64,000 nt of DNA from an uncultured Oscillospiraceae bacterium (GTDB lineage Bacteria > Bacillota > Clostridia > Oscillospirales > Oscillospiraceae). The position numbers and the translations under genes were made by a program. Below are positions 7,951 to 16,460 of the stretch, piece after piece (the first letter of the stretch is position 1; each line of letters begins with the position of its first letter). The stretch covers positions 1 through 64,000 of the forward strand of contig CANQRM010000002.1 in NCBI GenBank assembly GCA_947626265.1, given 5' to 3'. The notes under the pieces were generated by a model. It was not told the origin of the DNA. It was given only the letters and a program-made list of their open reading frames with translations, and ran no database searches.

Positions 7951-9933
7951 ATGAAAAATACGGTTTGGAATATCCCGGACGAGGCGCCCATCCCCGAGGC
8001 GCTGGTCCGGGCGGGATGCACGCCGCTTCTGGCGGCGGTGCTGGCCGGGCGCGGCATCGTCACGGCGGAGGACGCCGCCGCCTTCCTGGCGGAGGGCCCC
8101 TTCGAGCCCGAGGACCCCATGGCCCTGCCCGACATGGCCGCGGCCGTGGCCCGGCTGCGGCTGGCGAAGGAGCGAAACGAGACGGTGGCGGTCTACGGGG
8201 ACTACGACGTGGACGGCATCACGGCTTCCTGCCTGCTGGCGGACTGGCTGCGGAGCTGGGGGGTCAGGACGGAGGTCTACATACCCGACCGGCTGGAGGA
8301 GGGCTACGGCGTCAACGCCGCCGCCATCGACAAGCTGAAGGAAAAAGGCGTGAGCCTCATCGTCACCGTGGACTGCGGCATCACCGCCGTGGCGGAGACG
8401 GCCGCTGCCGCCGCCCTGGGGGTGGACATGATCATCACCGACCACCACGAGTGCCAGGAGGAGCTGCCCGCGGCCATAGCCGTGGTGGACCCCAAGCGGG
8501 ACGAGGCCTGCCCCTGCCGCCACTTGGCGGGCGTGGGCGTGGCGTTCAAATTGGTCTGCGCCCTGGCGGGCGACGGGAAGGCCATGCTGGAAAAATACGC
8601 GGACCTGGTGGCCGTGGGCACCATCGCCGACGTCATGCCCCTGACCGGGGAAAACCGGCGCATCGTGAAGCAGGGCCTTCAAAAGCTGCGCACCTCCCCC
8701 CGCCCCGGCCTCGCCGCGCTGATGGACCAATCCGGCGTGGCGGTGGAGCGGCTGGGCGCCAACGCGGTGGGCTTCACCCTGGCCCCCCGCATCAACGCCG
8801 CCGGCCGGCTGGGCCGGGTGGCGGACGCCGCCGCGCTCATATTGGACGATGACCCGGCCATGGCCGCCGCCCATGCCGAGGCGCTGTGCGACATGAACCG
8901 GATGCGCCAGCAGCTGGAAGCGGATATCTGGGACCAGGCCGCGGGGATGCTGGCCGGCCACAGGCCGGGCCAGCCCATCGTCCTGGCCCGGGAGGGCTGG
9001 CATCAGGGGGTCATCGGCATCGTGGCCTCCCGGCTCTCCGACGCCTGGCAGGCTCCGGCGGTCATGATCTCCCTGGACGGGGACAGGGGCAAGGGCTCCT
9101 GCCGCAGCTGGGGCGGGTTCAACCTTTTCGACGCCCTGGCCGCCTGCGGGGATAAGCTGGACTCCTTCGGCGGCCACGCCCTGGCCGCGGGGCTCAACAT
9201 CCGCCGGGAGAACATCGACGCCTTCCGGGACGCATTGTGCGAATACTACGCCGCCCATCCCCCCGCGGGGGAGGAGGGCGTGAGCCCCGACCTTCTCATC
9301 GCCGACGCCTCCCTGCTCTCCATGGAGTGCGTGGAGAGCCTGGACCTTCTGGAGCCCTGCGGCAACGGCAACCCCCGGCCCCTTTTCTGCCTCAGGGACG
9401 CGCGCCTCACCGGCGCGGTGCCCATCGGGAACGGCCGGCACACCAAGCTGCAGCTGGAGCGCTTCGGCCGCCGGTGGGAGGCCGTGTGGTTCTCCAGGAC
9501 CCCCCAGGACCTGGGCGTGCTGCCCGGGGACCGGGTGGACGCCGCGTTTCATCTGCAGGTAAGCGACTTCCGGGGCCGCCGCAGCGTGCAGCTGGTGATG
9601 GCCGCCCTGCGGCCGGTGGACATGGCCGCCCGCTGCCGGGACATCCTCGCCGGCGGGCCCATCGGGGATTACCGCCTGACCCGCCCGGAGATATCGGACC
9701 TGTGGCGGAGCCTGAAGGCCCAATGCCCCTGCAGGGTGCGTATCTCGCGTCTTAATAAGCTGGACGGACGGCTGGAGAGTGCCCAGATCGCCTTAGGTCT
9801 CCGGGTATTCGCGGAGCTGGGTCTGGCCAACGTGCGCTTCACCGACGAGGATATGGACCTCTCCCTGGCCGCCTGGCAGGAGAAGACGGACCTCAGCAAC
9901 TCCCCCGCCTGGCAGGCTCAGTCGGAGCAATAA
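7951..9933 (+). CDS. recJ: Single-stranded-DNA-specific exonuclease RecJ
   Basis: The 660-residue product is RecJ, the 5'-3' single-strand exonuclease of recombination and mismatch repair. The DHH phosphoesterase motifs are clear: YGDYDVDGITASCLL near residue 88, VDCGIT, TDHHE near 164, and HLAGVGVAFK. The DHHA1 domain shows SRLSDAWQAPAVM and the GSCRSWGGFNLFDAL segment with a C-terminal GGHALAAGL. The C-terminal OB domain follows (around DRVDAAFHLQVSDFRGRRSVQLV). At 660 residues it lies between the E. coli (577) and long Firmicutes forms. It is the first gene of an operon with rel, dtd and an MBL hydrolase, a common Clostridia order. Confidence 0.96.
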   Translation: MKNTVWNIPDEAPIPEALVRAGCTPLLAAVLAGRGIVTAEDAAAFLAEGPFEPEDPMALPDMAAAVARLRLAKERNETVAVYGDYDVDGITASCLLADWLRSWGVRTEVYIPDRLEEGYGVNAAAIDKLKEKGVSLIVTVDCGITAVAETAAAAALGVDMIITDHHECQEELPAAIAVVDPKRDEACPCRHLAGVGVAFKLVCALAGDGKAMLEKYADLVAVGTIADVMPLTGENRRIVKQGLQKLRTSPRPGLAALMDQSGVAVERLGANAVGFTLAPRINAAGRLGRVADAAALILDDDPAMAAAHAEALCDMNRMRQQLEADIWDQAAGMLAGHRPGQPIVLAREGWHQGVIGIVASRLSDAWQAPAVMISLDGDRGKGSCRSWGGFNLFDALAACGDKLDSFGGHALAAGLNIRRENIDAFRDALCEYYAAHPPAGEEGVSPDLLIADASLLSMECVESLDLLEPCGNGNPRPLFCLRDARLTGAVPIGNGRHTKLQLERFGRRWEAVWFSRTPQDLGVLPGDRVDAAFHLQVSDFRGRRSVQLVMAALRPVDMAARCRDILAGGPIGDYRLTRPEISDLWRSLKAQCPCRVRISRLNKLDGRLESAQIALGLRVFAELGLANVRFTDEDMDLSLAAWQEKTDLSNSPAWQAQSEQ

Positions 9934-9976
9934 ATTTACCCCTGTCTGTACATAAAACAAGGAAGAGAGTTTTATT

Positions 9977-12166
9977 ATGACAGAATTTTCCCCGGACATT
10001 GCCTTCGAGGCGCTGGCCCGCGTCCTGAAGGAGAACAGCCCCAACGCGGACCTGGACCGCATCCGCGGCGCCTTCGACTTCGCCGTGAAGGCCCACGACG
10101 GCCAGATGCGCCGGGACGGCACGCCCTACGTCACCCACACCATCGCCGCGGCCACCATCGCCGCCGAGATGGGCCTGGATGACGAGTCCGTCATGGCCGC
10201 GCTGCTGCACGACACGCTGGAGGACACCGACACCACCCACGACCAGCTGGAGGCGGAATTCGGCGCCGACGTGGCCGACATCGTGGAGGGCGTCACCAAG
10301 CTCACCCGGGTGCAGTACAGCACCATGGAAGAGGCCCAGATGGAGAACCTCCGCAAGATGCTCATGGCCATGGCCAAGGACATCCGGGTCATCCTCATCA
10401 AGCTGGCGGATAGGCTGCACAACATGCGCACCATGAGCTTCCAGAGCCCGGAAAAGCAGCTCTCCAAGTCCCGGGAGACCATGGAGATATACGCCCCCAT
10501 CGCCCACCGCCTGGGCGTGGAGAAGATGAAGGACGAGCTGGAGGACCTGGCGCTTCTGTACCTGGACCCGGTGGGGTACCAGGAGATCACCAACATCCTG
10601 GACAAGCGCCGGGACACCCTGGAGAAGTTCCAGGCGTCCATGGAGGAGCGCATCAGCCAGCGCATGGAGAAGGAGGGCATCGCCTGCACCGTCTACGGCC
10701 GGCTGAAGCACATTTACAGCATCTACCGGAAGATGTACACCCAGCACCTGGGCGTGGAGGAGATATTCGACCTGTGCGCCTTCCGGGTCATCGTGAACGA
10801 CCTGGCGGACTGCTACAATGTTCTCGGCATTATCCACGAGATGTTCCGCCCGGTGCCGGGCCGGTTCAAGGACTATATCTCCACCCCCAAGCCCAACAAC
10901 TACCAGAGCCTGCACACCACCGTCATCGGCACGGAGGGCATTCCCTTCGAGGTGCAGATACGCACCTGGCAGATGCACGTCACGGCGGAATACGGCGTGG
11001 CGGCCCACTGGAAGTATAAGTCCGGCGGCATAGGCAGCAAGGACGGCGACGAGGAGAAGTTCGCCTGGATACGCCGTCTTCTGGAGAGCCAGCAGGACGC
11101 GGACGCCCAGGACTTCTACCACGATCTCAAGGTGGACCTTTTTGACGACGAGGTGTTCGTCTTCACCCCCAACGGGGACGTGAAGAGCCTCCCCGCCGGG
11201 GCCACGCCCATCGATTTCGCCTACGCCATCCACTCCGCCGTGGGCAACTCCATGACCGGAGCGAAGGTCAACGGCCGCATCGTGCCCATCGCCTACCCCC
11301 TGCAGAACGGCGACATCGTCTCCATCATCACCTCCCACTCCGCCGCCGGCCCCAGCCGGGACTGGCTGAACATCGCCCGCTCCGGCGAGGCCCGCAGCAA
11401 GATACGCCAGTGGTTCAAGAAGGAGCGCCGGGAGGAGAACATCGTCCAGGGCCGGGATATGTTCGAGTCCGAGGCCCGGCGGGTGGGCCTTTCCATGGCC
11501 GACGTCACCGACCCGGAGATACTGCCCCACATCTTAAAGCGTATGGCCGTCACGGAGCTGGACGACGTGTTCGCCTCCATCGGCTACGGGGGCATGACCG
11601 CCTCCCACGCCGTGGGCCGCATCCATGACGAGATAGTCCGCAACCGCACCGCCGTGCGCAAGACGGAGATCGACAAGATGCAGGAGCGGGCCGACCGCCG
11701 CCAGCAAAAGGCGCTCAAGGCCGTCCAGGGCGTGCTGGTGGAGGGGCTGGACAACTGCCTCATCAAATTTTCCCGCTGCTGCACCCCCGTGCCCGGGGAC
11801 CCCATCATCGGCTTCATCACCCGGGGCCTGGGCGTGTCCATCCACCGGAAGGACTGCGTAAACTACCGCCGGGACGAAAACTCGGGCCGGTGGATCAACG
11901 TCTCCTGGGCCGACCACATCACCGACAGCTACGCCGCGGATATCTACATCACCGCCGACGAGCGGGGCGGCCTCGTCATGGACATCGCCACCGTGCTCAA
12001 TTACCTGAACGCCAAGGTCCGCTCCCTGAACGCCCGGGACGTGGGCAAGGGCGTCTCCACCGTGGTCATCACCCTGGAGATACAGGACGCCAAGGAGCTG
12101 CAGGGCATCATCAACCGCCTCCAGGGCGTCCGGGGCGTTCGGGATGTCAACCGGGGAGGGCTGTGA
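9977..12166 (+). CDS. rel: Bifunctional (p)ppGpp synthetase/hydrolase Rel
   Basis: A 729-residue long-form Rel/RelA/SpoT protein that makes and degrades (p)ppGpp in the stringent response. Domains in order are an HD hydrolase domain with HTIAAATIAAEMG and ALLHDTLEDT (about residues 50-80), the synthetase domain with AFRVIVNDLADCYNVLG and FKDYISTPKPNNYQSLHTT (about 270-320), a TGS domain (VFVFTPNGDVKSLP...DFAYAIHS, about 390), a conserved-cysteine region (FSRCCTPVPGD) and a C-terminal ACT domain. The intact HD motif suggests active hydrolysis. It follows recJ by 43 bases. Confidence 0.96.
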   Translation: MTEFSPDIAFEALARVLKENSPNADLDRIRGAFDFAVKAHDGQMRRDGTPYVTHTIAAATIAAEMGLDDESVMAALLHDTLEDTDTTHDQLEAEFGADVADIVEGVTKLTRVQYSTMEEAQMENLRKMLMAMAKDIRVILIKLADRLHNMRTMSFQSPEKQLSKSRETMEIYAPIAHRLGVEKMKDELEDLALLYLDPVGYQEITNILDKRRDTLEKFQASMEERISQRMEKEGIACTVYGRLKHIYSIYRKMYTQHLGVEEIFDLCAFRVIVNDLADCYNVLGIIHEMFRPVPGRFKDYISTPKPNNYQSLHTTVIGTEGIPFEVQIRTWQMHVTAEYGVAAHWKYKSGGIGSKDGDEEKFAWIRRLLESQQDADAQDFYHDLKVDLFDDEVFVFTPNGDVKSLPAGATPIDFAYAIHSAVGNSMTGAKVNGRIVPIAYPLQNGDIVSIITSHSAAGPSRDWLNIARSGEARSKIRQWFKKERREENIVQGRDMFESEARRVGLSMADVTDPEILPHILKRMAVTELDDVFASIGYGGMTASHAVGRIHDEIVRNRTAVRKTEIDKMQERADRRQQKALKAVQGVLVEGLDNCLIKFSRCCTPVPGDPIIGFITRGLGVSIHRKDCVNYRRDENSGRWINVSWADHITDSYAADIYITADERGGLVMDIATVLNYLNAKVRSLNARDVGKGVSTVVITLEIQDAKELQGIINRLQGVRGVRDVNRGGL

Positions 12167-12167
12167 C

Positions 12168-12614
12168 ATGCGCGCCGTCGTGACAAGAGTGAAAAGCGCC
12201 TCCGTGGAGATAGAGGGGGCCATACACGGCGAGATAGGTCAGGGCTTTCTGGTGCTGCTGGGGGTCCACGTGGACGACGGCCCCGCGGAGGCCGTGAAAA
12301 TAGCCGACAAGATATGCGGCCTGCGCATATTTGAAGACGCCAACGGCAAGATGAACGTGAATCCCACCGACGCCGGGGCCAATAATCTGCTCATCATCAG
12401 CCAGTTCACCCTCTTCGCCGACTGCCATAGCCGCCGCCCCGGCTTCACCATGGCCGCCCGGCCCGAGCAGGCCATCCCCCTCTACGAACAGGTCATCGCC
12501 CTGTGCCGGGAAAAGGGCTTTCATGTCCAGACCGGCGTCTTCGGCGCGGACATGCAGGTCCGCAGCCAGAACGACGGCCCGGTGACCATCCTCTTAGACA
12601 CAAAGGAGCTGTGA
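12168..12614 (+). CDS. dtd: D-aminoacyl-tRNA deacylase (Dtd)
   Basis: The 148-residue product removes D-amino acids wrongly attached to tRNA. Family signatures are the N-terminal MRAVVTRVKSASVEIEG, the SQFTLFADCHSRRPGF segment with the catalytic SQFTL, and the cross-dimer Gly-Pro motif FGADMQVRSQNDGPVTILL. I start at the ATG at 12168, one base after the rel stop, because GGGGAGGG lies eight bases before it; a longer frame inside rel is not needed. It probably relies on translational coupling to rel. Confidence 0.95.
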   Translation: MRAVVTRVKSASVEIEGAIHGEIGQGFLVLLGVHVDDGPAEAVKIADKICGLRIFEDANGKMNVNPTDAGANNLLIISQFTLFADCHSRRPGFTMAARPEQAIPLYEQVIALCREKGFHVQTGVFGADMQVRSQNDGPVTILLDTKEL

Positions 12615-12618
12615 CGCC

Positions 12619-13218
12619 ATGCTTATAAAGTGCCTCACCGTGGGCCCCATCGAGACCAACTGCTATATCGTCACCGACGAGAACACCCTCCAATGCGCCG
12701 TCATCGACCCCGGCGACGAGTCCAACACCGTCATGGACTATCTGGAGGACAACCACCTGACCGCGAAATACATCTTCCTCACCCACGGCCACTTCGACCA
12801 CACCATGGCCGTGAACGCCGTGCAGGCCGAGACCGGCGCCACCGTATGCATCCACCGGGCCGACGTGGGCGCCGGCGACTACCGCTTCACGCCCCCGGCG
12901 GGGGCGGTATACTACGGCGAGGGGGATACCTTCACCGTGGGCGCTTTGACCTTTCAGGTCCTGGAGACCCCGGGCCACACCCCCGGCGGCGTGACGCTCC
13001 TCTGCGACGGGGCCATGTTCTGCGGCGACACCCTCTTCCGGGACTCCTGCGGCCGGACGGACCTGCCCGGCGGGGACATGCCCACCCTCATGCGGAGCCT
13101 CAAAAAGCTCTCCGCCCTCCCTGGGGATTATGAGGTCTACCCCGGCCACATGGAGAGCTCCACCCTGGACCGTGAGCGCCGCTTCAACTACTACATGCGC
13201 TACGCCCTGGGGATGTGA
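12619..13218 (+). CDS. MBL-fold metallo-hydrolase (glyoxalase II-like)
   Basis: A 199-residue metallo-beta-lactamase-fold hydrolase of the YcbL/GloB-like group. Metal ligands are in LTHGHFDHT (HxHxDH, about residue 54), GHTPGGVTLLC and CGDTLF, with a late PGHMESSTL. It is shorter than true glyoxalase II and lacks its C-terminal domain. It may hydrolyse a thioester such as S-lactoylglutathione or a related low-molecular-weight thiol ester. It starts four bases after dtd and ends the recJ operon. Confidence 0.9.
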   Translation: MLIKCLTVGPIETNCYIVTDENTLQCAVIDPGDESNTVMDYLEDNHLTAKYIFLTHGHFDHTMAVNAVQAETGATVCIHRADVGAGDYRFTPPAGAVYYGEGDTFTVGALTFQVLETPGHTPGGVTLLCDGAMFCGDTLFRDSCGRTDLPGGDMPTLMRSLKKLSALPGDYEVYPGHMESSTLDRERRFNYYMRYALGM

Positions 13219-13226
13219 AAAAGAAA

Positions 13227-13371
13227 AGCCTCCCCTGTGCAAGGGGAGGTGCCGAGCGAAGCGAGGCGGAGGGGTTGTCTGACAATCCCCCAGTCAGCTT
13301 CGCTGACAGCCCCCTTTACACAAGGGGGCCTTTGTTTTTGCTTGGGTCGGCTCCCTCTGACGAGGGAGCCT
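13227..13371. repeat. Oscillospirales-type dispersed hairpin repeat
   Basis: A chain of GC-rich hairpins: gcctcccctgtgcaaggggaggt, then agcgaagcg, then cccccagtcagcttcgctga, then gccccctttacacaagggggc (to 13332), and a further ggctccctctgacgagggagcc at 13351-13371. From memory, this string of palindromes is widespread between genes of Faecalibacterium and Oscillospiraceae. Its first hairpin may also end the recJ operon, since T runs follow some stems. It encodes nothing visible. Confidence 0.6.
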
Positions 13372-13381
13372 TCTCCTTGTT

Positions 13382-13534
13382 TTATTCTTCCGCCTTGATA
13401 TACATCTCTTCCGCGTCACACTGCGCCTGTTGCAGGATATCGGCAGCCGCATCCGGCGCGCTTTCTTTCAACTCCTCCAACGCATCCGTGATGGCGTTGA
13501 ACAACATGTGATACATCTTTTCGTAGTCCGGCAT
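13382..13534 (-). CDS. Small conserved acidic protein
   Basis: A 50-residue acidic, probably helical protein (MPDYEKMYHMLFNAITDALEE then QQAQCDAEEMYIKAEE). I choose the ATG at 13534 because GGAGG lies six bases upstream; the longer frame has no such site. Similar short proteins occur next to small XRE regulators in clostridial mobile elements, but no function is known to me. It is divergent from the XRE gene at 13661 and driven by a near-consensus promoter covered by repeated operator-like motifs. Confidence 0.6.
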   Translation of the reverse strand: MPDYEKMYHMLFNAITDALEELKESAPDAAADILQQAQCDAEEMYIKAEE

Positions 13535-13547
13535 CTCGCGCCTCCAT

Positions 13548-13620
13548 ACATCAAACGTTGTATTTGAAATAAAATAATACATCGTTTGTTGTATTTTGTC
13601 AACATCATTCGTTGTATTGA
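13548..13620 (-). promoter_or_regulatory. Promoter with three direct-repeat operators
   Basis: On the minus strand TTGACA (13597-13602), a 17-base spacer and TATTAT (13574-13579) form a strong promoter for the 50-residue protein. Three copies of acatc-(2-4 bases)-cgttgtatt-like sequence at 13548-13565, 13579-13597 and 13602-13620 overlap it, one sitting between the -35 and -10 boxes. They are likely binding sites for the XRE regulator encoded just to the right. Confidence 0.6.
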
Positions 13621-13660
13621 GGCATAATAACGCCATCTACACCGAGGGGAGGGATGGCGT

Positions 13661-13870
13661 CTGTACTACAGAAGGATACGGGACCTGCGGGAGGACGCCG
13701 ACCTGACCCAGGTAAAGCTGGCCGAGCAGCTGGGCATGCACAAGACCACCTATACCAACTATGAGCAGGGCAAGCGGGAGCCGCCCTTCTCCTTCATCAT
13801 CCGCCTGGCCGATTTCTACGGCGTGAGCTGTGACTATATCGCAGAGCGGGAAAAACGCCCCAAACACTGA
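13661..13870 (+). CDS. Small XRE-family transcriptional regulator
   Basis: The 69-residue product, YYRRIRDLREDADLTQ at its head, then LAEQLGMHKTTYTNYEQGKRE and LADFYGVSCDYIAERE, is a clear lambda-repressor-type helix-turn-helix protein. No ATG or GTG opens the frame. The nearest possible start is the CTG at 13661, seven bases after GGAGGGA; an in-frame TAA lies a little further upstream. An ATG at 13654 is one base out of frame, so a single-base loss in the 5' end is an alternative reading. It likely binds the three repeats at 13548-13620 and controls both itself and the divergent small gene. Confidence 0.72.
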   Translation: MYYRRIRDLREDADLTQVKLAEQLGMHKTTYTNYEQGKREPPFSFIIRLADFYGVSCDYIAEREKRPKH

Positions 13871-13874
13871 CAAG

Positions 13875-13905
13875 CAAGCCCCCGGGACTGCGTCCCGGGG
13901 GCTTG
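13875..13905. terminator. Bidirectional terminator between two XRE genes
   Basis: A perfect 14-bp stem (caagcccccgggac / gtcccgggggcttg) with a three-base loop lies between the convergent XRE genes. Its stem is shared with the hairpin at 14193-14218. Confidence 0.75.
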
Positions 13906-13910
13906 TCATA

Positions 13911-14114
13911 TCATCGTTTATCCGTAAGGCCGAGAATGTAGTCGGTGGATGTGCCGTAATACTTCGCCAGCTCTATCACGGCCCAGACCGGTATCTCATG
14001 GATGCCCTTCTCATAGCGGCGGTATACCTCCCGCTTGCAGTGCAGAACCTCCGCGATCTGTTCCTGTGTCTTGTCCGCATCCACCCGCAGGTCCTCCAAA
14101 CGCTGAAAATGCAA
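13911..14114 (-). CDS. Small XRE-family transcriptional regulator
   Basis: A 67-residue helix-turn-helix protein: LEDLRVDADKTQEQIAEVL, HCKREVYRRYEKGIHEIP, ELAKYYGTSTDYILGLTDKR. The frame starts at a TTG (14114) with GAGGTG seven bases upstream; an in-frame TGA just before it excludes a longer form. Two related 16-base motifs lie upstream at 14136 and 14169. The protein is probably an autorepressor, either of a decayed mobile element or of the neighbouring toxin-antitoxin-like locus. Confidence 0.8.
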   Translation of the reverse strand: MHFQRLEDLRVDADKTQEQIAEVLHCKREVYRRYEKGIHEIPVWAVIELAKYYGTSTDYILGLTDKR

Positions 14115-14135
14115 TGCGCATCACCTCGCGGACAT

Positions 14136-14184
14136 GCTACTATTTTGTTGCTTTTTTCATTGGAATATGCTACAATTTAGTGGC
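14136..14184. promoter_or_regulatory. Operator pair upstream of the TTG-start XRE gene
   Basis: gctactattttgttgc (14136-14151) and gctacaatttagtggc (14169-14184) share gctac-attt-gt-gc and start 33 bases apart, about three helical turns. Each is roughly palindromic. They fit paired binding sites for the XRE protein encoded immediately downstream on the minus strand. Confidence 0.45.
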
Positions 14185-14192
14185 ATTACAAC

Positions 14193-14218
14193 GCCCCCGG
14201 GACCGCAGTCCCGGGGGC
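14193..14218 (+). terminator. Hairpin with T-run
   Basis: Stem gcccccgggac / gtcccgggggc with a four-base loop, followed by ttgtctttttt. The stem repeats that at 13875-13905, so near-identical hairpins flank the XRE gene. The T-run also holds the -35 box of the next candidate promoter. Confidence 0.6.
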
Positions 14219-14247
14219 TTGTCTTTTTTCGGCATATATGGTATTGT
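14219..14247 (+). promoter_or_regulatory. Candidate promoter of the small toxin-like mRNA
   Basis: TTGTCT (14219-14224), 17-base spacer, TATTGT (14242-14247). The predicted RNA would start at about 14254, exactly at a GGTGC-TTCG-GCACC hairpin (14254-14267) that would cap its 5' end. Confidence 0.45.
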
Positions 14248-14322
14248 GCATATGGTGCTTCGGCACCAGGGCGCTGTACAACGGCAGGCGGTTAGTCACA
14301 CCTCTGTAAAGGGGGTGACGCC

Positions 14323-14403
14323 ATGCGAATTACACTACATATCGGGCCTTACAGGGTCACGATCATCGTTGTAAGAAGCAGAAACCGCCACCCTGGCCGG
14401 TGA
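14323..14403 (+). CDS. Candidate type I toxin-like peptide (26 residues)
   Basis: A 26-residue frame, MRITLHIGPYRVTIIVVR then SRNRHPGR, begins seven bases after a strong GGGGGTG ribosome site. A beta-branched hydrophobic stretch is followed by a basic tail. The coding region is enclosed by a long inverted repeat: gggcgctgt...cggttag (14269-14295) pairs with ctaaccg...acagcgccc (14433-14456). Its last codons and stop form the hairpin aaaccg-cacc / ggtg-cggttt. A consensus promoter faces it from 14469-14498. Buried start, end-to-end pairing and convergent antisense RNA are hallmarks of type I toxin-antitoxin loci, but the peptide belongs to no family I can name. Function is inferred from layout only. 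Confidence 0.5.
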   Translation: MRITLHIGPYRVTIIVVRSRNRHPGR

Positions 14404-14462
14404 CGGTTTCTATATGAAATCCTAAACCTCAGGGCTAACCGCTTGTCACAGCGCCCTTTTAT
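14370..14462 (-). ncRNA. Candidate antisense RNA (antitoxin-like)
   Basis: From the minus-strand promoter at 14469-14498 an RNA would start at about 14462 and run across the 3' half of the peptide mRNA. It would end near 14370 after the hairpin AAACCG-CACC...GGTG-CGGTTT, which is followed by CTGCTTCTT on this strand. It would be fully complementary to the mRNA's 3' inverted-repeat arm and to codons for the basic tail. Ends are estimates. Confidence 0.45.
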
Positions 14463-14468
14463 GTGTTC

Positions 14469-14498
14469 ATTATAGACCGGACCATGCCCGTCTGTCAA
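14469..14498 (-). promoter_or_regulatory. Consensus promoter for the antisense RNA
   Basis: Minus-strand TTGACA (14493-14498), 18-base spacer, TATAAT (14469-14474). Both boxes are perfect. No gene reads leftward from it, so its product is most simply a small RNA. Confidence 0.65.
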
Positions 14499-14508
14499 GT
14501 AAAATGCG

Positions 14509-14919
14509 TTACACCCTCCGAAACCGCACCGCGCCGGTGGCATGGGCCAGGGCGGTCAGGTTCTCCGCCTCCTCACTGCGGACGATCAGCATCTGCCAGC
14601 CGTCCTCCTCCGCCGGGCCAATAGCCAGGTCGCACCATACCGCGTCCGGGCCATCGCCGAAGATGAGCGTGTCCCGCTCCCCCCGGTCCTGCATGGCGGC
14701 GAGGCACGCCTCCGGCCCGCCGATCACGGCCCGCTCCCCAGGGGCGATGAAGCCCTCCGAAAGCGCCAATCCTTCCAGAGCCTCCGCCACGGTGCGGCCC
14801 TCCGCTTTGGCCACATACCGCCGCCGGACCGGCCCCTCCGCTGTCCAGGGGATGCGAGGAAAATACCGCCTGCGCAGAGCCTCCAGAGCCGGGTCGTCGA
14901 ATATCTTTTCAGTTGACAT
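14509..14919 (-). CDS. Conserved hypothetical protein
   Basis: A 136-residue soluble protein that I do not recognise. It has an N-terminal EKIFDDPALEALRRRYFPRIPW, a middle with GERAVIGGPEACLAAM and IFGDGPDAVWCDLAIGPAEEDGW, and a basic end FRRV. There is no signal peptide, membrane helix or metal motif. I start at the ATG at 14919, with GGAGAG nine bases upstream. It lies 63 bases behind asnS on the same strand with a hairpin between them. Confidence 0.65.
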   Translation of the reverse strand: MSTEKIFDDPALEALRRRYFPRIPWTAEGPVRRRYVAKAEGRTVAEALEGLALSEGFIAPGERAVIGGPEACLAAMQDRGERDTLIFGDGPDAVWCDLAIGPAEEDGWQMLIVRSEEAENLTALAHATGAVRFRRV

Positions 14920-14945
14920 AATCCATATCTCTCCTACACAGCACA

Positions 14946-14971
14946 CGAGCCCCCGCGTTTGCGGGGGCTCG
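14946..14971. terminator. Hairpin after asnS
   Basis: A perfect 11-bp stem (cgagcccccgc / gcgggggctcg) with a gttt loop, just past the asnS stop. On the minus strand no good T-run follows, so it may act as a weak terminator or an RNA 3' stabiliser. Confidence 0.5.
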
Positions 14972-14982
14972 CCTTATTTCCA

Positions 14983-16377
<1,395 letters not shown>

Positions 16378-16408
16378 AGCTTGTCCCTCCCGATGTATGC
16401 GATAAAAA

Positions 16409-16437
16409 AGTATAATGGCTGCACAGCAGCCATTATA
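16409..16437 (-). terminator. Terminator of the NlpC/P60 gene
   Basis: Stem gtataatggctg / cagccattatac with a short loop, followed on the minus strand by TTTTTT. The TATAAT in its arm doubles as the asnS -10 box. Confidence 0.8.
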
Positions 16438-16460
16438 CACAGATTATTTCAATTTTTCAA
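16432..16460 (-). promoter_or_regulatory. asnS promoter overlapping an upstream terminator
   Basis: Minus-strand TTGAAA (16455-16460), 17-base spacer, TATAAT (16432-16437). The -35 box overlaps the stop codon of the upstream gene and the -10 lies in the first arm of its terminator hairpin, so the two transcription signals share DNA. Confidence 0.6.

Noticed and set aside
7837-9723. A 628-codon minus-strand frame opposite recJ
   Set aside because: Low-complexity product rich in Gly, His, Val and Pro, with no domain. It mirrors the codon bias of recJ, which has clear catalytic motifs. The same applies to long frames opposite rel, asnS, the recombinase and cls.
14349-14543. A 64-codon minus-strand frame across the small RNA locus
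   Set aside because: No ribosome site, starts inside the antisense promoter region, and reads through both hairpins; better explained as RNA-structured DNA.
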